This document shows positions 5,510 through 7,322 of a DNA stretch of 7,322 bases, piece after piece (position 1 is the first letter of the stretch; each line of letters begins with the position of its first letter). The stretch lies in NCBI GenBank assembly GCA_002322865.1, contig DCOH01000051.1:644-7965 (forward strand), in the 5' to 3' direction. The stretch comes from Sphingobacterium sp. UBA1575. GTDB lineage: Bacteria > Bacteroidota > Bacteroidia > Sphingobacteriales > Sphingobacteriaceae. The notes under the pieces are model-generated. The model was given only the letters and a program-made list of their open reading frames with translations. It ran no database searches and was not told the DNA's origin. A program made the translations under genes and the position numbers.

Positions 5510-6160
5510 ATGAAAGGATATACCAAGCCCGTATTACTCATTACCATCATTTTATTGATCGACCAGATTTCTAAATTCTGGGTAAAATTGAACATGACCA
5601 TTAACCAACAATTCAAAGTGATTGGCGACAAGGTTTTGATTCATTTTATCGAAAACCCTGGAATGGCCTATGGCATGGAATTCGGTGGAGAATATGGCAA
5701 GTTATTTCTTAGCGTGTTCCGTATCATCGCGGTGATCGGTATCGGTTATGGCTTGCATTACATGATCAAGAATAAGTATAACCGTGGTTTTATCCTGAAT
5801 GTAGCCTTGATATTTGCCGGTGCCATGGGTAATATCATCGATTCTGCATTTTATGGTATAATATTCAGCGAAAGTACCCCTTTCCAAAAAGCGGTTTTAT
5901 TTCCTGAAGGCGGTGGCTATGCCACCTTTTTACATGGCTATGTGGTCGATATGCTGCATTTTCCATTGATCAATGGCACCTTTCCGGATTGGTTTCCATT
6001 CTGGGGTGGCGAACGTTTCCAGTTCTTCAGCCCGATCTTCAATATCGCTGACTCTGCCATCACGGTGGGGGTTATCATGATCTTGATTTTCCAAAAACGC
6101 TATTTCAAAGAAGAGCATGTGGAAAATTCAAATGTGAATTCAGAGATCGTAGAAGATTAA
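5510..6160 (+). CDS. lspA: Lipoprotein signal peptidase (signal peptidase II)
   Basis: LspA is an inner-membrane aspartyl protease that cleaves the signal peptide from prolipoproteins after lipidation of the lipobox cysteine. The 216-aa product keeps the catalytic aspartates, D147 in HGYVVDML and D181 in FNIADSAITVG. It also has the conserved GNIID segment (D111) and an early IDQISKFWVK motif. Hydrophobic segments lie at about 7-18, 64-84, 96-112 and 180-195, fitting four membrane helices. Between D111 and D147 it has 35 residues where the Pseudomonas enzyme has about 8, an insertion of roughly 27 aa. This explains its length relative to the usual 160-170 aa and agrees with my recollection of Bacteroidetes LspA. 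The ATG at 5510 gives a normal N-terminus (MKGYTKPVLL); the upstream in-frame TTG at 5483 lies inside the terminator hairpin. No Shine-Dalgarno is present. Confidence 0.97.
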   Translation: MKGYTKPVLLITIILLIDQISKFWVKLNMTINQQFKVIGDKVLIHFIENPGMAYGMEFGGEYGKLFLSVFRIIAVIGIGYGLHYMIKNKYNRGFILNVALIFAGAMGNIIDSAFYGIIFSESTPFQKAVLFPEGGGYATFLHGYVVDMLHFPLINGTFPDWFPFWGGERFQFFSPIFNIADSAITVGVIMILIFQKRYFKEEHVENSNVNSEIVED

Positions 6161-6169
6161 TTCGTTGCT

Positions 6170-6210
6170 ACTAACCATATATTCATGGATTAGTACCTCC
6201 TTACTTTTTT
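6170..6210 (+). terminator. Possible weak terminator after lspA
   Basis: TACTAACCAT (6169-6178) pairs with ATGGATTAGTA (6185-6195) with one bulged A and a 6-nt loop. A six-T run (6205-6210) follows, but 9 nt separate it from the stem, so this is not a good intrinsic terminator. It may be partial, or may simply be a hairpin in an lspA-peptidase transcript. Confidence 0.3.
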
Positions 6211-6218
6211 GGATTATG

Positions 6219-6226
6219 TATATTTG
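6219..6226 (+). promoter_or_regulatory. Match to the Bacteroidetes -7 box before the peptidase gene
   Basis: TATATTTG matches TAnnTTTG perfectly, but it ends only 3 nt before the ATG at 6230, and no TTTG lies 19-21 nt upstream. If it were active, transcription would start at or just inside the chosen start codon. It is probably chance or part of a weak promoter, and is recorded because it bears on the start choice. Confidence 0.2.
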
Positions 6227-6229
6227 GTC

Positions 6230-7186
6230 ATGATAAATTTCCGAAAGCCATTTGTTGTGGCATCCTTTATCCTGAGTTGTTGCTTTGTTGGACTTACACA
6301 TGCACAGGCCCAAGTAAAAGTGAAGAACCTTAAAAAACATATCGAATACCTTTCTGCAGATAAGATGAAAGGAAGGGAAACGGGTATGGAGGGATCTTTG
6401 AAAGCAGCCGATTATGTAGAGAAACATTTCAAAAAATATGGTTTGCTACCCAAAGGCGAAAACGGTTACCGACAATCTTTTACTGCCAAGGTCACCCGTA
6501 AAAAAGTGGCTGACCCAGAAAGACCATCGGATAATATTATCGGCTTTATAGACAACCAATCGCCCTATACCATTGTTATTGGCGCGCATTACGACCATTT
6601 GGGTTACGGCCATATTGGCGGATCAAGAGATTCCTTGGGCGTAGGAAAAATCCATAATGGTGCAGATGATAATGCTTCAGGTGTAGCCGGGTTATTGGAG
6701 TTGGCAAGACATTATTCCAGCAACAACATGAAAGAGGCATTCAATTTTCTGTTCATTGGTTTTGGTGCGGAAGAACTGGGCTTATTAGGCTCTAAACATT
6801 TCACAGAAAATCCAACCCTACCCTTGGAGAATATACATTGGATGTTGAACATGGATATGATCGGTCGATACCAACCGGAAAATGGTTTGGCCGTTATTGG
6901 GTATGGAACCAGCTCTGCCTTTCCAAAAATATTTGAGGGCATCAGCAGCAGCATCAAATTCAACAAGAGCAAAGACGGGAATGGCGGATCCGATCAGACC
7001 TCCTTCTATCGTAAAAATATCCCGGTTTTATTCTTCCATACCGGTGGTCATGATGATTACCATAAACCAACGGATGATGCAGATAAAATAGATTACAAGG
7101 CTTTAGAGGCTATCCTAAAACTAGAAATCGATGTAATCGATAATTCGATGAAACAACCTAAAATGGATTTTATATGGACAAATTAG
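6230..7186 (+). CDS. Secreted M28-family zinc metallopeptidase
   Basis: M28 enzymes are di-zinc aminopeptidases or related exopeptidases. The 318-aa product starts with a signal peptide: basic MINFRKP, a hydrophobic stretch to about residue 22, then THAQA followed by Q, a signal peptidase I-like AxA site. It should therefore be exported to the periplasm or beyond. All expected metal and catalytic residues are present: H120 (GAHYDHLG), D147 (GADDNASG), general base E181 and ligand E182 (GAEELGLLGS), D209 (NMDMIGR) and H278 (DDYHKPTDDAD). The fold appears complete, with no accessory domain. The ATG at 6230 puts the signal peptide at the N-terminus; an in-frame TTG at 6209 would add seven residues. 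The gene lies 69 nt after lspA and overlaps the next gene by 13 nt. The substrate cannot be told from sequence; a lipobox is not convincing (ILSC). Confidence 0.94.
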   Translation: MINFRKPFVVASFILSCCFVGLTHAQAQVKVKNLKKHIEYLSADKMKGRETGMEGSLKAADYVEKHFKKYGLLPKGENGYRQSFTAKVTRKKVADPERPSDNIIGFIDNQSPYTIVIGAHYDHLGYGHIGGSRDSLGVGKIHNGADDNASGVAGLLELARHYSSNNMKEAFNFLFIGFGAEELGLLGSKHFTENPTLPLENIHWMLNMDMIGRYQPENGLAVIGYGTSSAFPKIFEGISSSIKFNKSKDGNGGSDQTSFYRKNIPVLFFHTGGHDDYHKPTDDADKIDYKALEAILKLEIDVIDNSMKQPKMDFIWTN

Positions 7187-7322
7187 GGAATACTTCTACC
7201 AGGGTGCTACTAACAGGTTCTAATGGTTTCTTGGGGCAGAAATGCACAGACTTTATCCTTGAAAAAACGAATTATACGCTTTGTTGCACTTCCCAATCGC
7301 CCAACCGCAATCCACACAATAC
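7174..7322 (+). CDS. NAD(P)-binding Rossmann reductase, N-terminal fragment (RmlD/extended-SDR-like)
   Basis: Only 49 residues are visible before the window ends. They contain the beta-strand and glycine-rich dinucleotide loop RVLLTGSNGFLGQK (GSNGFLG at 15-21), typical of extended short-chain dehydrogenases, NDP-sugar epimerases and dTDP-4-dehydrorhamnose reductases. The GFLGQK ending and the later CCTSQSPNRNP stretch, near where NADP-binding residues usually sit, make an RmlD-like sugar-nucleotide reductase the best guess. The ATG at 7174 overlaps the peptidase gene end by 13 nt in another frame, suggesting translational coupling and one transcript. The catalytic Tyr-x3-Lys region lies outside the window, so the substrate is open. 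Confidence 0.8.
   Translation, partial: MDKLGNTSTRVLLTGSNGFLGQKCTDFILEKTNYTLCCTSQSPNRNPHN

Noticed and set aside
6187..6210. GGATTAGTACCTCCTTAC resembles the 3' end of 16S rRNA (anti-Shine-Dalgarno CACCTCCTT)
   Set aside because: No 16S sequence precedes it, and the match is limited to a few bases broken by TAGT. Coincidence is the simplest explanation.
6230..6292. Peptidase as a lipoprotein, using ILSC before a cysteine at residue 17 as a lipobox
   Set aside because: Leu at the -2 position is unusual, and a second Cys and more hydrophobic residues follow. The later THAQA site fits signal peptidase I better.

Overview
The window looks like an ordinary chromosomal segment from a Bacteroidetes bacterium, most likely of the Sphingobacteriaceae (Sphingobacterium/Pedobacter-like). 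This rests on three things. IleRS has the long form with an altered HIGH signature, followed by a cysteine-poor DksA/TraR-type protein and a long LspA with a large loop insertion. At least one promoter matches the Bacteroidetes pattern TTTG-N19-TAnnTTTG. Start codons lack strong Shine-Dalgarno sequences. The taxon is inferred from recalled family features, not from a database search.

Layout. Positions 1-317 hold the C-terminal part of a DNA-3-methyladenine glycosylase I gene (tag, + strand). It converges on a small two-CBS-domain gene (- strand, 425-853). A long imperfect inverted repeat without T-tracts lies between their stops. A 352-bp gap (854-1205) separates the CBS gene from a divergent A-type Fe-S carrier gene (HesB/IscA family, 1206-1553). 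This gap is rich in dyad symmetry: a promoter for the CBS gene with an inverted repeat in its spacer, a palindrome just downstream of the predicted transcript start, a perfect 19-bp palindrome upstream, and a terminator-like hairpin reading toward the Fe-S gene. The Fe-S gene ends in a clear intrinsic terminator.

The rest is a + strand series. ileS (1651-5064) and a DksA/TraR-like gene (5068-5451) are only 3 nt apart, and a strong intrinsic terminator follows. lspA (5510-6160) starts 7 nt after that terminator's T-run. A secreted M28 metallopeptidase gene (6230-7186) follows. It overlaps by 13 nt the start of an NAD(P)-binding Rossmann reductase gene (7174 to the window edge), probably RmlD-like.

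Functionally this is housekeeping: base-excision repair, Fe-S delivery, isoleucine tRNA charging, a possible RNA-polymerase-binding regulator, lipoprotein signal-peptide cleavage and an exported peptidase. I found no mobile element genes, CRISPR array, tRNA or rRNA, and no evident new multi-gene system. The points most worth a second look are the GIHH (swapped HIGH) motif in IleRS, which in related enzymes goes with very high mupirocin resistance; the terminator abutting the lspA start codon; the degenerate zinc finger of the DksA-like protein; and the structured gap at 854-1205.
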